A DNA stretch of 38,099 nucleotides from an uncultured Pelagibacteraceae bacterium. GTDB lineage: Bacteria > Pseudomonadota > Alphaproteobacteria > Pelagibacterales > Pelagibacteraceae. The stretch is taken from assembly GCA_902574045.1 (NCBI GenBank), contig CACGMG010000006.1:1-38099 (forward strand). Reading direction: 5' to 3'. The position numbers and the translations under genes are program-made. The notes beneath the pieces were generated by a model. That model was not told the origin of the DNA. It saw only the letters and a program-made list of their open reading frames with translations, and did not search any database. Positions 7,922-17,493 of this stretch are shown piece by piece. Every line of letters begins with the position of its first letter. Position 1 is the first letter of the stretch.

Positions 7922-8827
7922 TTATTTTTTCACCCATACATATCTCGACGATAAAGGCCGCCTTGCATTGAAGGCATAAAATATTATTGCAGATGTAATA
8001 ATTCCACCACCAATTAAAGTTTTTACAGTTGGAACTTCGTTAATTCCAAATACAGGCAACCAAACCCAGAAAATTCCACCTAAGACCTCTGTCAACGAAA
8101 GAAGAGTTAAATCTGTAGCTGGCAAATCTTTTGATTTTATAGAAAACAATATAAGTCCAGAACAAACTAAAAATCCATGCAGTGCAGAAAGAGATGAGTT
8201 TTTAACTGAAATAAAAATATTATTATCATTAAATATAAGAACTAAGATTGCTACAGCTGCACAAAAAATTCCTGCTATAGCTACTGTTGTAAATTTTGGA
8301 GTTTTCTTTCTCCACCTTAGTGAAACTGTAAATCCTGCAAACCCTAAAGATGATAACAAACCATTAATTAAACCAAATAAAGAACCTTCTCCTTTGCTGT
8401 CTAAGGACATAAATATTATACCTCCAGCAGCAATTATTATTGATATTAATGTTGTCCTTGAAATTTTTTCTCTCAAAAAAATATATGCTAAAATTGCAGC
8501 TACAAATGGTTGAGTTGCTAACATCATCATAGTTACAGCAGCGGTAGTCGTTGTGATAGAAAGAATAAAAGATATATTAGCAATACCAAGACTCACTCCA
8601 CCTATAAGCCCAGACAAACCAATCTTGTTATAATTTTTGGTAAATTTAAGACCTTCAGCTAAAAATAAATAAATATTTAAGACTAAAAAAATTACCGAAC
8701 CTCTAAAAAAAAGATATTGCCAAGGAATTAATTGTGCATCATCTATATATCTTACAACTAAAGGTCCAAAAGACCAGAACAGTCCTGCGATTAAAACAAT
8801 TAGTATGGCTGAACTATTTTTTATCAT
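7922..8827 (-). CDS. EamA-family (DMT) transporter
   Basis: A 301-residue inner-membrane protein with about ten transmembrane segments and two EamA repeats (first starts AGLFWSFGPLVVRYI; the second starts near LFGLINGLLSSLGFAGFTV). The frame extends upstream to 8872, but the start at 8827 (MIKNSSAILIV) is better: it opens directly on the first membrane helix and overlaps the MFS gene's stop by only 14 bases. It is the last gene of the minus-strand run that includes dimethylglycine dehydrogenase. The substrate is unknown; export or import of a metabolite from methylated-amine catabolism is only a guess from position. Confidence 0.85.
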   Translation of the reverse strand: MIKNSSAILIVLIAGLFWSFGPLVVRYIDDAQLIPWQYLFFRGSVIFLVLNIYLFLAEGLKFTKNYNKIGLSGLIGGVSLGIANISFILSITTTTAAVTMMMLATQPFVAAILAYIFLREKISRTTLISIIIAAGGIIFMSLDSKGEGSLFGLINGLLSSLGFAGFTVSLRWRKKTPKFTTVAIAGIFCAAVAILVLIFNDNNIFISVKNSSLSALHGFLVCSGLILFSIKSKDLPATDLTLLSLTEVLGGIFWVWLPVFGINEVPTVKTLIGGGIITSAIIFYAFNARRPLSSRYVWVKK

Positions 8828-10136
8828 TTGAAGTGTTAGATAAATCAACTCCTGTGTCTGGATCAAGTTCAATACCTAGCGGAGTGATGTCTTTTGGCAA
8901 AGGAGTAAAAGTTGACTCGGGATTGTCCTCATATTTTCTTCTGTTCATTCTGAAGACTCCAAAAATAACAATTACCATGAAAAAAATAAGCAAATGAATA
9001 AAAAAACCATTTGGACCAAAAATACTCATTAAAACTGAGCACATGATCGGTCCAGCTATTGCTCCTAAACCAAATATCATATTTAAACCAGCTCCAGCTG
9101 CAACAAATTTTTCTTTAGGAATATAATCATTAACAAGTGCCAGATTTAAAGCAAATAATGGAAGCGTCATCCCGGACAAAAGAATTATATAAATAAATAA
9201 TTTTGTTTTATCCATGCTTGTTTCTGTTGAAAAATAATTAAATCTGAACATTTCTTCCACAAAAAGATTTTCAAAAGAAACTCCAGATGCCATAATTGAG
9301 AGAATAGCAAAAGCAGATGATGCTATACAACATCCGATAATTACAATTCTTCTATCATAATTGTCTGACAAAGAGCCTATGGGCCACTGAAAAAGTGCGC
9401 CTGCTAGTGTTACTGAAAATAACAATATTGAAATCTCCAATACGGTTAAATTCATTGTTACAGCATAAACTGACAACATAGTAAACATTGCTGAAAATAT
9501 GAAACCTGAACAAAATGTAGAAAAACTTCCAAAAGGTGAAATTTTAAAAAGCTCTTTAATCTTAATTGAACTAGTCTTTTTAAAAGTAGGAGGCTTTCTC
9601 TTTGTGAGAAGAATTGGAACTAAAGCTACAGAAAACAATAAAGAAATCAATATAAAGGGTTCATAATTTTTAGGACTACTAACGTTTAATAATAGGTTTC
9701 CCAAAGCAAAGGCAAAAAAAGTAACAAACATATATAGAGATAAAACTTTTCCTCTTGTTTTATTAGTAGCTCTATCGTTTAACCAACTTTCAACAATTAT
9801 AAGAATTCCAATCATACTAAATCCAGTTAAAAATCTAGCTAAAGTCCAGATAATTGGATCCACAAAAACTACGTGAACTAGAGAACTTAAAGATGCCATA
9901 GAAGCAAAAGCAGCGAATACTCTTATATGACCAACTTTGCTTACAAGAGTTGGAATGATATTAGCACCAATGAAATATCCAATAAAATAACCAGACATCA
10001 TTGTGCCCGTTGCAATAAAATTAAAATTTTCTAATACAGCTCTTATTCCCAAAAGGTTTCCTTGGAAACCATGAGAAATCATAATAACTGCAAAGCCAGT
10101 AAAAAGAGCCCAAGAATTTTTTATAATTTTGTACAT
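8814..10136 (-). CDS. MFS transporter
   Basis: A 440-residue major facilitator with about 12 membrane segments, of the YcaD-like group. It has the SWLNDRATNKTRGKVLSLYM loop after helix 4, the loop 8-9-type motif GSLSDNYDRR, and FVAAGAGLNMIFGLGAIAGP in the C-terminal half. The last 40 residues are a charged cytoplasmic tail. It starts 46 bases after ETF-QO stops and overlaps the EamA gene. A short hairpin (10141-10156) lies just before its start codon. The substrate cannot be read from sequence. Confidence 0.85.
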   Translation of the reverse strand: MYKIIKNSWALFTGFAVIMISHGFQGNLLGIRAVLENFNFIATGTMMSGYFIGYFIGANIIPTLVSKVGHIRVFAAFASMASLSSLVHVVFVDPIIWTLARFLTGFSMIGILIIVESWLNDRATNKTRGKVLSLYMFVTFFAFALGNLLLNVSSPKNYEPFILISLLFSVALVPILLTKRKPPTFKKTSSIKIKELFKISPFGSFSTFCSGFIFSAMFTMLSVYAVTMNLTVLEISILLFSVTLAGALFQWPIGSLSDNYDRRIVIIGCCIASSAFAILSIMASGVSFENLFVEEMFRFNYFSTETSMDKTKLFIYIILLSGMTLPLFALNLALVNDYIPKEKFVAAGAGLNMIFGLGAIAGPIMCSVLMSIFGPNGFFIHLLIFFMVIVIFGVFRMNRRKYEDNPESTFTPLPKDITPLGIELDPDTGVDLSNTSNDKK

Positions 10137-10182
10137 GGTGGAAAGCCATTATGCTTTCTCACAGACAAAAGCAATAGTCTTT

Positions 10183-11790
10183 TTACATGTTACCGTATTT
10201 AGGACCACCACCACCCTCGGGTACAACCCAAGTGATATTTTGCGAAGGTTCCTTGATATCACAGGTCTTACAGTGGATGCAATTCTGGGAGTTTATAATG
10301 AATTTTTCCTTTTGAATTTCATAAACACCTACCGGACAATATCTTACAGCTGGTTCGTCGTATTTTTTTAAAGTGTAGTTAATTGGTAAATTAGGGTCTT
10401 TTAACCTTAAATGGACAGGCTGGTTTTCAGTATGATTAGTTCCCGTTAAATAAACAGAACTAGTTTTGTCGAATGTTAGTTTGCCGTCTGGTTTTGGATA
10501 TTCAATTTTAGGCATTTGGCTAGCTGGTTTTAAAGCTTCGTGATCTGCATGCTTATGTTTTAAAGTAAATGGCATCCTTCCTCTAAATAAAATTTGGTCA
10601 ATACCTGTAAAAACTATTCCTAGTATTAAACCCCAACTAAAACTTGGCTTAACATTTCTTGCAGTATACAATTCTTTATAAGCCCAGCTTTCCTTAAATT
10701 TTTTTTCATAAATGGATAGATCTGTTTTATTTTTAATATTTTCTACGATCGTCTCTGCAGCAACTAATCCGCTTTTCATCGCTGTGTGAGAGCCTTTTAT
10801 TTTTGGCATATTCAAGGTCCCAGCATCACAACCAATTAATAAAGCTCCCGGCATATACATCTTAGGCAAACTTTGTATTCCACCTTCAATTAAAGCTCTA
10901 GCTCCAAAAGAAATTCTTTTACCACCTTCAAACATTTTTCTTATTGAGGGATGCGTTTTAAATCTTTGAAACTCATCAAAAGGTGAAAGATAAGGATTTT
11001 GATAATCTAAACCAATTACATACCCTAGATATATTTGTCTATTTTCAGCATGATAAATGAAACTTCCGCCATAAGTTTTGCTATCAAGTGGCCAACCAGC
11101 TGTATGCATAACTAAACCCTCTTGATGCTGTTCTTCACTTACTTCCCAAATTTCTTTAAGTCCAATACCATATTGTTGAGGATTTTTTCCTTCATCTAAA
11201 TTAAATTGTTTAATTAATTGTTTACCTAAATGACCTCTGCATCCTTCAGAAAAGACAGTTACCTTTGCATGTAATTCCATTCCTTCTTGGTAAGTATCTT
11301 TTTTATTTCCTTCTTTATCTAAACCCATATCTAAAGTAGCTACACCTTTTACTGACCCATCATCATTATAAAGAACTTCACTAGCAGGAAAACCAGGGAA
11401 TATTTCAACTCCTAACTTTTCTGCCTGTTCAGCTAACCAACGACAAAGATTAGCAAGGCTAATGATATAATTCTTATGATTTTTTTGTACTGAGGGTAAA
11501 AGCCAAGTAGGCCAACTTAAAGAAGAATTTTTTCCTAAAAATAAGAATTTTTCTTTTGAAACTTTTGTTTTTACTGGAGCACCTTCATTTTTCCAATTAG
11601 GTATTAATTCATCAAGCGCTTTTGTTTCAAACACATTACCACTTAAAACATGAGCTCCAACTTCAGCGCCTTTCTCAAGGATACAAACATTTAAATTAGG
11701 ATCTAGTTGTTTAAGTTTGATAGCTGTAGTTAAACCAGCTGGTCCTGCACCAACAATAACCACATCATATTCCATTGCTTCTCTAGCCAT
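10183..11790 (-). CDS. electron transfer flavoprotein-ubiquinone oxidoreductase
   Basis: A 535-residue membrane-associated enzyme that takes electrons from reduced ETF and passes them to ubiquinone. The FAD motif YDVVIVGAGPAGLTTAIKL starts near residue 8. A central region holds GCDAGTLNMPKIKGSHTAMKSG. The C-terminal ferredoxin-like part RYCPVGVYE and NCIHCKTCDI supplies four cysteines for one 4Fe-4S cluster, and GGGGPKY lies at the end. Length and order match the family. It is 21 bases downstream of etfA on the same strand, which ties it to the dehydrogenase two genes upstream. Confidence 0.95.
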   Translation of the reverse strand: MAREAMEYDVVIVGAGPAGLTTAIKLKQLDPNLNVCILEKGAEVGAHVLSGNVFETKALDELIPNWKNEGAPVKTKVSKEKFLFLGKNSSLSWPTWLLPSVQKNHKNYIISLANLCRWLAEQAEKLGVEIFPGFPASEVLYNDDGSVKGVATLDMGLDKEGNKKDTYQEGMELHAKVTVFSEGCRGHLGKQLIKQFNLDEGKNPQQYGIGLKEIWEVSEEQHQEGLVMHTAGWPLDSKTYGGSFIYHAENRQIYLGYVIGLDYQNPYLSPFDEFQRFKTHPSIRKMFEGGKRISFGARALIEGGIQSLPKMYMPGALLIGCDAGTLNMPKIKGSHTAMKSGLVAAETIVENIKNKTDLSIYEKKFKESWAYKELYTARNVKPSFSWGLILGIVFTGIDQILFRGRMPFTLKHKHADHEALKPASQMPKIEYPKPDGKLTFDKTSSVYLTGTNHTENQPVHLRLKDPNLPINYTLKKYDEPAVRYCPVGVYEIQKEKFIINSQNCIHCKTCDIKEPSQNITWVVPEGGGGPKYGNM

Positions 11791-11811
11791 GAAAAGACTA
11801 TATCAAACTAA

Positions 11812-12765
11812 TTATTTTTGGATAGTATTCAGTTTGTTAAGCTCAGATAAAAATTCTGGTAGGGCAGTAAATAAATCTGCCTCTAAACCATAATCCGCAA
11901 CACTAAAGATTGGAGCTTCGCCATCTTTATTAATTGCGACAATTATTTTACTCTCTTTCATTCCCGCTAAGTGCTGAATTGCTCCAGATATTCCGACAGC
12001 AATATATAAATCAGGCACAACTACTTTTCCTGTTTGACCAACTTGGTGGTCGTTACTTATATAGCCAGCATCAACCGCAGCTCTTGATGCACCAACTGCT
12101 GCATTAAGTTTATCAGCTATATCGTTTATAAGTTTGAAATTTTCTCCACTCTCCAATCCTCTTCCGCCTGATACAACTATTCTTGCAGTTCCTAGCTCTG
12201 GTCTCTCTGATTTAGTTTCTTCCCTTTTAATAAATTTAGAAGTACTAGGAATATCTACTGCTTCAACTTTTTCAACAGGAGCAGAGCCACCTGATTTTTC
12301 CGCAGCATCAAAAGAAGTCGGTCTTATTGTTACGCATTTTTTTTTGTCGTTACTTTTTACTGTAGCAAAAGCATTACCTGCATAAATAGGTCTTACAAAA
12401 GTATCTGGTCCATTTACTTTAATTATATCGCTTACTTGAGACACATCTAGAACAGCTGCTACTCTTGGCATAAAGTTTTTTCCAAAAGTATTAGCTGAAG
12501 CTACGATATGATCGTATTTTTCCGAAACTTTTATTACTAAAGGAGCAAGATTTTCAGGAAGATAATTTTGGTAATTTGGAGAGTCACATAATAAAACCTT
12601 TTTGACTAAAGAAATATTTGAAGCTTCTTTTGAAACATTTTCACAACTAGTTCCTGCTACTAAGACATGCACGTCAGCGTCTATTTTAGAAGCAGCAGTA
12701 ATTGCATTAAATGTAAATGGTTTTAATTTTGAATTATCATGCTCTGCTATTAACAATACTGACAT
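11812..12765 (-). CDS. etfA: electron transfer flavoprotein subunit alpha
   Basis: A 317-residue ETF alpha subunit. The C-terminal FAD domain shows RIVVSGGRGLESGENF, VGASRAAVDAGY, VGQTGKVVVPDLYIAVGISG and IVAINKDGEAPIF, all hallmarks of the family. With EtfB it carries electrons from flavin dehydrogenases to ETF-QO in the cytoplasm. Its start shares one base with the etfB stop, so the two subunits are translated together. In this window the most likely electron donor is the dimethylglycine dehydrogenase-like protein upstream. Confidence 0.97.
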   Translation of the reverse strand: MSVLLIAEHDNSKLKPFTFNAITAASKIDADVHVLVAGTSCENVSKEASNISLVKKVLLCDSPNYQNYLPENLAPLVIKVSEKYDHIVASANTFGKNFMPRVAAVLDVSQVSDIIKVNGPDTFVRPIYAGNAFATVKSNDKKKCVTIRPTSFDAAEKSGGSAPVEKVEAVDIPSTSKFIKREETKSERPELGTARIVVSGGRGLESGENFKLINDIADKLNAAVGASRAAVDAGYISNDHQVGQTGKVVVPDLYIAVGISGAIQHLAGMKESKIIVAINKDGEAPIFSVADYGLEADLFTALPEFLSELNKLNTIQK

Positions 12766-13514
12766 TATATTACCTTAGCTTCATTTTTAAGTTTACTTAC
12801 TAATTCTGCTACACTTGTAACTTTAATTCCCGCTTTTCTTTTTGGCGGCTCTTCTACTTTTAATTGTTCAATTCTATTTTTTAGATCAACACCCATATCT
12901 TTAGCGTTTAATAGTTCCATAGGTTTTTTCTTTGCTTTCATAATGTTTGGAAGTGAAGCAAACCTAGGTTCATTTAATCTTAAATCACAAGTCACAATTG
13001 CTGGTAAATTAATCTCAAGAGTTTCTAGACCTTCATCAATTTCTCTTACTACCTCTAATGATTTTTCTTTAATATTTAATTTTGAAGAAAAAGTTGCTTG
13101 AGGCCAATTAAGCATTGCTCCTAGCATTTGACCCGTCTGGTTACAGTCATCATCAATGGCTTGTTTACCTAAGAAAACCATATCAGGTTTTTCCTTTTCT
13201 ACTATTTTTTTTAAAATTTTTGCAATTCCCAAAGGCTCGATATAACTATCTGCCTTAACGTGAATTCCTTTATCAGCGCCAACTGCTAAAGCCTTTCTAA
13301 TACTTTCTTGAGCTTTATCCTCTCCAATTGAAATGGCAACTATCTCTTTAACTTTGCCAGACTCTTTAAGTTTAACAGATTCCTCCACAGCATTATCATC
13401 TGGGGGATTAGTTGACATTTTAACATTATCAGTATGGACGCCAGAGCCATCTTCTTTGACTCTGATTTGAACGTTGTAATCAATAACTCTTTTTACAGCT
13501 ACTAGAATTTTCAT
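12765..13514 (-). CDS. etfB: electron transfer flavoprotein subunit beta
   Basis: A 249-residue ETF beta subunit. It begins MKILVAVKRVIDYNVQIRVK and contains the family signature LRLNEPRFASLPNIMKAKKK, with FLGKQAIDDDCNQTGQMLG for AMP binding. It starts directly after the dehydrogenase stop codon (no spacer), which places it in one operon with that gene. The downstream etfA start overlaps its stop by one base. Confidence 0.97.
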   Translation of the reverse strand: MKILVAVKRVIDYNVQIRVKEDGSGVHTDNVKMSTNPPDDNAVEESVKLKESGKVKEIVAISIGEDKAQESIRKALAVGADKGIHVKADSYIEPLGIAKILKKIVEKEKPDMVFLGKQAIDDDCNQTGQMLGAMLNWPQATFSSKLNIKEKSLEVVREIDEGLETLEINLPAIVTCDLRLNEPRFASLPNIMKAKKKPMELLNAKDMGVDLKNRIEQLKVEEPPKRKAGIKVTSVAELVSKLKNEAKVI

Positions 13515-15947
13515 TTAAGCTCTCAATAATTTATTTTCAGAGTCATATGGAGACTCCTCTACTATAGAAGCTTCATGCATTTTGCCAAGAATATCTATTT
13601 TTAATTTTTGACCAACTTTAGCTAGTTCTGGTTTAATCATACCTAAAGCGATTGATTTATTTAATCTAAATCCAAAGTCACCACTTGTAGCTCTACCAAC
13701 AACAGAGCCGTTGTCATATATAGGATTATTTCCCAAGACATCAGCATCAGTAACTCCATGAATTTCCATTGTAACTAATTTATTTGAAAAGCCTTTCGCT
13801 CTCCATTTATCTAATGCCGCACGTCCTATAAAATCTCCTTTATTTGGGTGAACAAATCTATCTAGACCTGACTCATAAGGTGAATATTCAATTGATAATT
13901 CAGTTCCTACCAATTTATAAGATTTTTCTACTCTCAAACTATTCATGGCTCTAATACCATAAGGTTTTAATCCGAATTCTTTTCCCGCCTCCATTAATCG
14001 ATCAAAAATATGATTTTGATATTCAATTGGATGATGAAGTTCCCAACCTAATTCTCCCACAAAATTCACTCTCATCGCACTACAAGGAGCCAAGCCTATA
14101 TTAATATTTTGCGCACTTAACCATTTGAATCTTTCGTTAGAAAAGTCTGATCTAGATACTTTTTGCATAAGTTGTCTTGCTTTGGGCCCAGAGACAACTA
14201 AGACCCCCATACTGTTAGTTAAATTTTCGTATTGGACGGTTCCATCTTTTGGCATCCATTTATGGATCCAATCATGATCAAGTCTTTGGTAGGCTCCAGC
14301 TGAAACTAAGTAGAAACTATCCTCAGCTTCTCGCATGATCGTAAATTCAGAGTGTACACCACCTTTAGTATTCAAAGCATGACAAAGATTAATTCTTCCA
14401 ATTTTCTTAGGAAGTTTATTTGCAACAAGTTTATCTAAAAATTCTTCTGCTCCAGGACCCTTAATTCTACATTTTCCAAATGCAGACATATCTAACAGTC
14501 CAACATTTTCTTTTACATTTTTACATTCTTGTTCAACATTTTTAAACCATTTAGATCTTCTAAACGACCAATCATCTTCTTGTTTCTCTCCTTCTTTTGC
14601 AAAAAAGTTAGCTCTCTCCCACCCAAATTTAGCACCAAAAACTGCTCCTAATTTTTTTAAACGATCGTAACACGGAGCTTGTCTCAAAGGTCTACCTGCT
14701 TCTCTTTCTTCGTCAGGATAATGAACTGTAAATACATTTGCATATGCTTCTTCATTTTTAGCTTTTAAATAAGATTTAGTTGCGTATGAACCATATCTTC
14801 TTGGCTCAACTCCAAGCATATCAATTGTTGGTTCACCATCAATTATCCATTCAGCTAATTGCCATCCAGCACCTCCTGCTGCGGTAATTCCAAAACTATG
14901 ACCTTCATTAATCCAAAAGTTTTTTAATCCCCATGCAGGACCAACTATTGGATTACCATCTGGTGTGTAAGCAATCGCACCATTATAAACTTTTTTTACC
15001 CCAACCTCTCCAAAAGCAGGAACTCTTTTTATTGCACCTTCAATGTGGGGAGCTAATCGATCTAAGTCTTCTTGAAATAATTCATACTCACTATCTTTTG
15101 AAGGACCATCAACATAACAACACGGGGCTCCTTTTTCATAAGGTCCAAGCAATAATCCTCCAGCTTCCTCTCTCATGTACCAAGAGTTATCACTGTCTCG
15201 AAGCACTCCCATTTCAGGTTTTCCTTCTTTCCTTCTTTTTTGAATTTCTGGATGAGGCTCAGTAACAATGTATTGATGTTCAACTGGAATTACAGGAATA
15301 TCTAAACCAACCATACGTCCTGTTTGTCTTGCAAAGTTTCCACTGCAAGATACAACGTGCTCGCACTCTATTTCTCCTTTGTCAGTACTGACTACCCAGC
15401 CATCTTTAGTTTGTTTAATTCTTGTAACTGTTGTGTTTCTATAAATTTCAGCTCCGTGGTTTCTTGCACCTGTTGCTAATGCCTGAGTTAAATCTGCAGG
15501 CTGGATATAACCATCTTCGGGATGTTGAATTGCTCCAACTAAACCTTCAATATTAATTAATGGCCAAATTTCTTTTACTTGATCTGGTTTTAAAAATTTT
15601 ACATCTACCCCAATAGTTTTGGCTACACCTGCGTATTGATGGTATTCATCCATACGGTCTTGTGATTGAGCTAAACGAATATTTGATACAACACTAAATC
15701 CTACATTCTTACCTGTTTCTTTTTCTAAAGATTTGTAAAGTTGAACTGCATATCTATGAAGTTGCCCGACAGAGTAACTCATATTAAATAAAGGTAGCAA
15801 ACCAGCCGCATGCCAAGTGGATCCAGAAGTTAATTCTTTTCTTTCAACTAAAACTACATCTGACCAACCTTTTTTAGCTAAATGGTAGAGAACACTTACA
15901 CCAACTACACCTCCACCAACTACAACTACTTTTGTTTTTGATTTCAT
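13515..15947 (-). CDS. dmgdh: dimethylglycine (or sarcosine) dehydrogenase
   Basis: An 810-residue two-part enzyme. The N-terminal FAD oxidoreductase begins VVVVGGGVVGVSVLYHLA, and ELTSGSTWHAAGL carries His46, which aligns with the covalent-FAD histidine of mammalian dimethylglycine and sarcosine dehydrogenases. A linker (FAO_M type) follows, then a GCV_T folate-binding domain from about residue 430 and its C-terminal barrel to the end (FIGRAALDKW; SGDFGFRLNKSIALGMI). It would oxidatively demethylate dimethylglycine or sarcosine to methylene-THF and pass electrons to ETF, the next two genes. The sequence alone does not settle which of the two substrates is used; the sarcosine oxidase nearby makes dimethylglycine the more useful one. 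Confidence 0.88.
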   Translation of the reverse strand: MKSKTKVVVVGGGVVGVSVLYHLAKKGWSDVVLVERKELTSGSTWHAAGLLPLFNMSYSVGQLHRYAVQLYKSLEKETGKNVGFSVVSNIRLAQSQDRMDEYHQYAGVAKTIGVDVKFLKPDQVKEIWPLINIEGLVGAIQHPEDGYIQPADLTQALATGARNHGAEIYRNTTVTRIKQTKDGWVVSTDKGEIECEHVVSCSGNFARQTGRMVGLDIPVIPVEHQYIVTEPHPEIQKRRKEGKPEMGVLRDSDNSWYMREEAGGLLLGPYEKGAPCCYVDGPSKDSEYELFQEDLDRLAPHIEGAIKRVPAFGEVGVKKVYNGAIAYTPDGNPIVGPAWGLKNFWINEGHSFGITAAGGAGWQLAEWIIDGEPTIDMLGVEPRRYGSYATKSYLKAKNEEAYANVFTVHYPDEEREAGRPLRQAPCYDRLKKLGAVFGAKFGWERANFFAKEGEKQEDDWSFRRSKWFKNVEQECKNVKENVGLLDMSAFGKCRIKGPGAEEFLDKLVANKLPKKIGRINLCHALNTKGGVHSEFTIMREAEDSFYLVSAGAYQRLDHDWIHKWMPKDGTVQYENLTNSMGVLVVSGPKARQLMQKVSRSDFSNERFKWLSAQNINIGLAPCSAMRVNFVGELGWELHHPIEYQNHIFDRLMEAGKEFGLKPYGIRAMNSLRVEKSYKLVGTELSIEYSPYESGLDRFVHPNKGDFIGRAALDKWRAKGFSNKLVTMEIHGVTDADVLGNNPIYDNGSVVGRATSGDFGFRLNKSIALGMIKPELAKVGQKLKIDILGKMHEASIVEESPYDSENKLLRA

Positions 15948-15966
15948 AGATTCTTACTAATTTCTA

Positions 15967-15972
15967 ATTATA
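15967..15972 (-). promoter_or_regulatory. -10 box of the dehydrogenase-etf operon
   Basis: A perfect TATAAT on the minus strand, about 20 bases before the ATG at 15947. The -35 is poor: a TTGACG lies nearby but only 11 bases upstream of the box. The predicted leader is about a dozen bases with no good ribosome binding site. Confidence 0.45.
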
Positions 15973-16026
15973 AGAGAATGATACGTCAAGATAATCTGAA
16001 CTGTAAATAGTGTAAAAGTTGTGTTT

Positions 16027-16419
16027 TTATTCGAATGTTTTTAACTCTAGAACATTTCCATTAGGATCTTCAATAAAGAATGTATTTTGCTCAAATTTTG
16101 TGCCTTTGAACCTTGTATAAGGTTTATCAATATAGCCAATGTTCTTTGCCTTCAGATTAGATTTTATTTTCTCAAAAACTTCTTTTTTTAGATGAATTCC
16201 AAAATGAGGAACTGGAACATTTCCCATATCTACGTCATGTCTTTCTCTAGGCAATTTCATTTTTGTTTGATGAAGAGTTAGTTCGTTCCCCCAGAAATCT
16301 ATATCAACCCATTTTCCTGCTTCTCTATTCCCTGTTTTACACCCTAGAATTTCTGTATAAAATTTTTCTGTCTTTTTAATATCTCCAGCAGGTAGAGCTA
16401 AATGAAAAGAATTACTCAT
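16027..16419 (-). CDS. VOC-family protein (glyoxalase/dioxygenase fold)
   Basis: A 130-residue single vicinal-oxygen-chelate domain. It begins with the strand FHLALPAGDIKKTEKFYTEILGCKTG and ends NTFFIEDPNGNVLELKTF, the two halves of the fold. His6 in the first strand, His54 (TLHQT), and Glu126 near the C-terminus are candidates for metal ligands. The reaction is unknown; the closest-looking members are annotated as glyoxalase/bleomycin-resistance-like. It lies 79 bases upstream of the dehydrogenase on the same strand, with a separate -10 box between them. Confidence 0.85.
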   Translation of the reverse strand: MSNSFHLALPAGDIKKTEKFYTEILGCKTGNREAGKWVDIDFWGNELTLHQTKMKLPRERHDVDMGNVPVPHFGIHLKKEVFEKIKSNLKAKNIGYIDKPYTRFKGTKFEQNTFFIEDPNGNVLELKTFE

Positions 16420-16481
16420 AATGAAATGATATATTTAATTCTTTAAATTTATCAAGTAGTCATTATATATATAGATAGAAT

Positions 16482-17057
16482 ATGAATGATTTTATTAAAT
16501 CTATAAAAGAAAGAGACCCTGCGGCTAAATCAACATTAAGCATAGTTTTGACTTATCCTGGGGTAAAAGCTATTTTTTTTCATCAAATAGCAAATTTTTT
16601 CCAGATAGCTGGATTTGATTTAATCGCTAGAATAATTTCTCAAACAAGTAGATTTTTTACTGGTATTGAAATTCACCCTGGAGCAAAAATTGGTAAAAAT
16701 TTATTTATCGATCATGGTATGGGAGTTGTGATTGGAGAGACATCGGAAATAGGAAACAATGTAACTATTTATCATGCAGTCACTCTCGGGGGCATTTCTC
16801 CAAGTATAGATAGCGAAAGACAAAGACATGAAAAAAGACATCCAACTATAGGAGATGATGTAGTAATTGGATCAGGCGCGCAAATAATTGGTCCAGTTAA
16901 AGTTGGTAATGGATCTAGAATTGCTGCAAACGCAGTTGTAGTTAAGAACGTCCCAGAAAATACTACAATGGTAGGGGTGCCTGCAAAAGCAGTAAAAAGT
17001 GAAAATCAAGGAAATTTTAGACCCTATGGAGTTGATCAACAAGTAAAAGATGAGTAA
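16482..17057 (+). CDS. cysE: serine O-acetyltransferase
   Basis: A 191-residue acetyltransferase that makes O-acetylserine for cysteine synthesis. After a short helical N-terminus, the left-handed beta-helix has hexapeptide repeats ([35 protein letters not shown]). HG-MG-VVIGE and [19 protein letters not shown] are the usual CysE motifs with the catalytic His. It is shorter than the E. coli enzyme because most of the N-terminal trimer-dimerising domain is absent, as in many small SATs. The last 8 bases overlap msrB. Confidence 0.93.
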   Translation: MNDFIKSIKERDPAAKSTLSIVLTYPGVKAIFFHQIANFFQIAGFDLIARIISQTSRFFTGIEIHPGAKIGKNLFIDHGMGVVIGETSEIGNNVTIYHAVTLGGISPSIDSERQRHEKRHPTIGDDVVIGSGAQIIGPVKVGNGSRIAANAVVVKNVPENTTMVGVPAKAVKSENQGNFRPYGVDQQVKDE

Positions 17058-17427
17058 AAAAAATTGGGATCCTAATTTAACTCCAGAGCAAAATTATATT
17101 TTGAAACAAGAGGGAACTGAACCTCCAGGCTCAAGTATTCTTAATAATGAAAAAAGAGAAGGCAGTTATCATTGTGTAGGCTGTGGGACAAAACTTTTTG
17201 AATCAACTACTAAATATGAAAGTGGTTCAGGTTGGCCATCGTTTTTTGAATCTATTCCAAATGTCTTCGAGAAAAAAACAGATATGCACATTGGTTATAA
17301 AAGAACAGAATATCATTGCAAAAAATGTGGTGGGCACCATGGTCACATTTTTGATGATGGTCCAAAACCCACAGGAAAACGATACTGCAATAATGGAGCG
17401 TGTTTAGTATTTAAACCTAAAAGTTGA
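17050..17427 (+). CDS. msrB: peptide-methionine (R)-S-oxide reductase, cytoplasmic
   Basis: A 125-residue MsrB that reduces methionine-R-sulfoxide in proteins. Zinc cysteines are CVGC (42, 45) and CKKC (90, 93). The active-site motif RYCNNGACL places the catalytic Cys at 113. SGSGWPSF and the [10 protein letters not shown] motif hold the substrate site. There is no signal peptide. Its start overlaps cysE by 8 bases, linking the two in one operon. A second, exported MsrB is encoded 2.7 kb downstream. Confidence 0.95.
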   Translation: MSKKNWDPNLTPEQNYILKQEGTEPPGSSILNNEKREGSYHCVGCGTKLFESTTKYESGSGWPSFFESIPNVFEKKTDMHIGYKRTEYHCKKCGGHHGHIFDDGPKPTGKRYCNNGACLVFKPKS

Positions 17428-17493
17428 AAAGTTATACACGCACCTTATAAGTGTTTTGAATACAACCAAGCAAAATAATAGAATTTATTTGCC

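Noticed and set aside
8828-8872. Longer N-terminus for the EamA transporter
   Set aside because: It would add 15 polar residues inside the MFS gene and a longer overlap; the start at 8827 opens on the first helix.
8734-8997. Plus-strand frame over the EamA/MFS junction
   Set aside because: It overlaps two membrane protein genes that overlap each other; its residues show no family pattern.
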